From: Cohnella sp. CFH 77786
GTDB taxonomy: Bacteria > Bacillota > Bacilli > Paenibacillales > Paenibacillaceae
Assembly (NCBI RefSeq): GCF_019400745.1
Contig: NZ_WJIB01000010.1
Coordinates: forward strand, 124,001 to 188,000
Direction: 5' to 3'
Length of the DNA: 64,000 nucleotides
Shown here: positions 63,802 through 64,000 of the stretch, one piece after another
Layout of the letters: each line of letters opens with the position of its first letter
Position numbering within the stretch: the stretch's first letter is position 1
Notes under the pieces: generated by a model
Databases searched by the model: none
The model's input: the letters and a program-made list of their open reading frames with translations, nothing else
Told to the model about the DNA's origin: nothing
Made by a program: the position numbers and the translations under genes

Positions 63802-64000
63802 TGCCGTTCTCCTCCTCCTCTCCGCTCTCTTCCTTGCGCCATGCGGTCACGATGTAGACCGGATTAAGCCCTTCGAACCGCGTCATGTCCAGGATGGGCT
63901 TGCTCCGCGCCGCCTGGAGAAGCGTGACGTCCGTCTCGAAGCCTTCCTCGGCCATCGCCCGCGTCGCTTCATACAGCGTCTCGATCGTCGACGCGTTCAG
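63794..64000 (-). CDS. cbiT: C-terminus of precorrin-6Y/8 methyltransferase (CbiT part), partial
   Basis: The last 68 residues of a gene that enters from the right edge: [20 protein letters not shown] and [20 protein letters not shown] match the end of CbiT (C15 methylation and decarboxylation), alone or fused to CbiE as CobL. A short acidic tail follows. Its stop overlaps the cbiL start, so it is the preceding gene of the same operon. Confidence 0.88.
   Translation of the reverse strand: MNASTIETLYEATRAMAEEGFETDVTLLQAARSKPILDMTRFEGLNPVYIVTAWRKEESGEEEENGSD

Overview
The window looks like chromosomal DNA of a GC-rich member of the Paenibacillaceae (Paenibacillus or Cohnella type). This is inferred from content: strong AGGAGG-type ribosome binding sites with frequent TTG/GTG starts, T-box leaders, YesMN- and LplABC-type sugar uptake loci with Ser/Ala-rich lipoproteins, AraC, GntR/LacI and LacI regulators, a YkuK protein and a leftward cobalamin operon. 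I see no rRNA, tRNA, CRISPR array or complete mobile element.

Layout. 1-6.4 kb: leftward sugar ABC transporter, GntR/LacI-type regulator and a GH38 alpha-mannosidase that runs off the left edge. 6.5-8.6 kb: a 51-bp tandem repeat, a nitroreductase and a divergent XRE regulator. 8.6-13.1 kb: a rightward operon of an error-prone-type DNA polymerase III alpha subunit, a DUF72 protein and a uracil-DNA glycosylase, preceded by a near-perfect LexA/SOS box. 13.4-17.6 kb: a small protein, a decayed locus, a second GH38 alpha-mannosidase and a divergent AraC regulator. 17.6-23.6 kb: chemoreceptor, YceI-like protein, OmpR-type two-component pair and a deoxyribosyltransferase-like protein. 23.6-25.3 kb: a zone of gene decay with thioredoxin reductase and AraC remnants. 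25.9-27.4 kb: an HD-GYP protein followed by a c-di-GMP riboswitch that precedes a 99-residue exported protein. 27.4-35.2 kb: an RNA-centred block holding a T-box leader on an internally deleted seryl-tRNA synthetase, rtcB with an AAA ATPase, proS with its own T-box, and ykuK; rtcB and ykuK have attenuator-like leaders with small open frames.

35.3-37.0 kb: Crp-family regulator, DMT transporter and guanine deaminase. 37.1-40.4 kb: aldo/keto reductase, an exported Hcp-fold protein, DUF402 and HAD proteins. 40.6-47.1 kb: a LacI-controlled LplABC-type transporter with a GH32 fructosidase, including a three-way-junction RNA between binding protein and hydrolase, and three identical LacI operators. 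47.1-48.2 kb: inverted repeats and an ankyrin pseudogene. 48.3-55.0 kb: a YesM/YesN two-component system and its sugar ABC transporter. 55.2-58.4 kb: an AT-richer island with a lipoprotein, a haloalkane dehalogenase, a MarR regulator and a nitroreductase joined by a shared, 15-bp-phased operator array. 58.6-64 kb: a tightly overlapping leftward cobalamin operon (cbiT end, cbiL, cbiF, cbiG, cbiA, nitroreductase, cobC) that ends in a strong terminator.

Most noteworthy: the SOS box on the dnaE/DUF72/UDG operon with degraded metal-site residues; the T-box-controlled mini-SerRS; the c-di-GMP riboswitch on a small exported protein beside an HD-GYP gene; two leader-peptide attenuators on RNA-metabolism genes; and the phased MarR operator array. 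All functional statements are from reading the sequence only.
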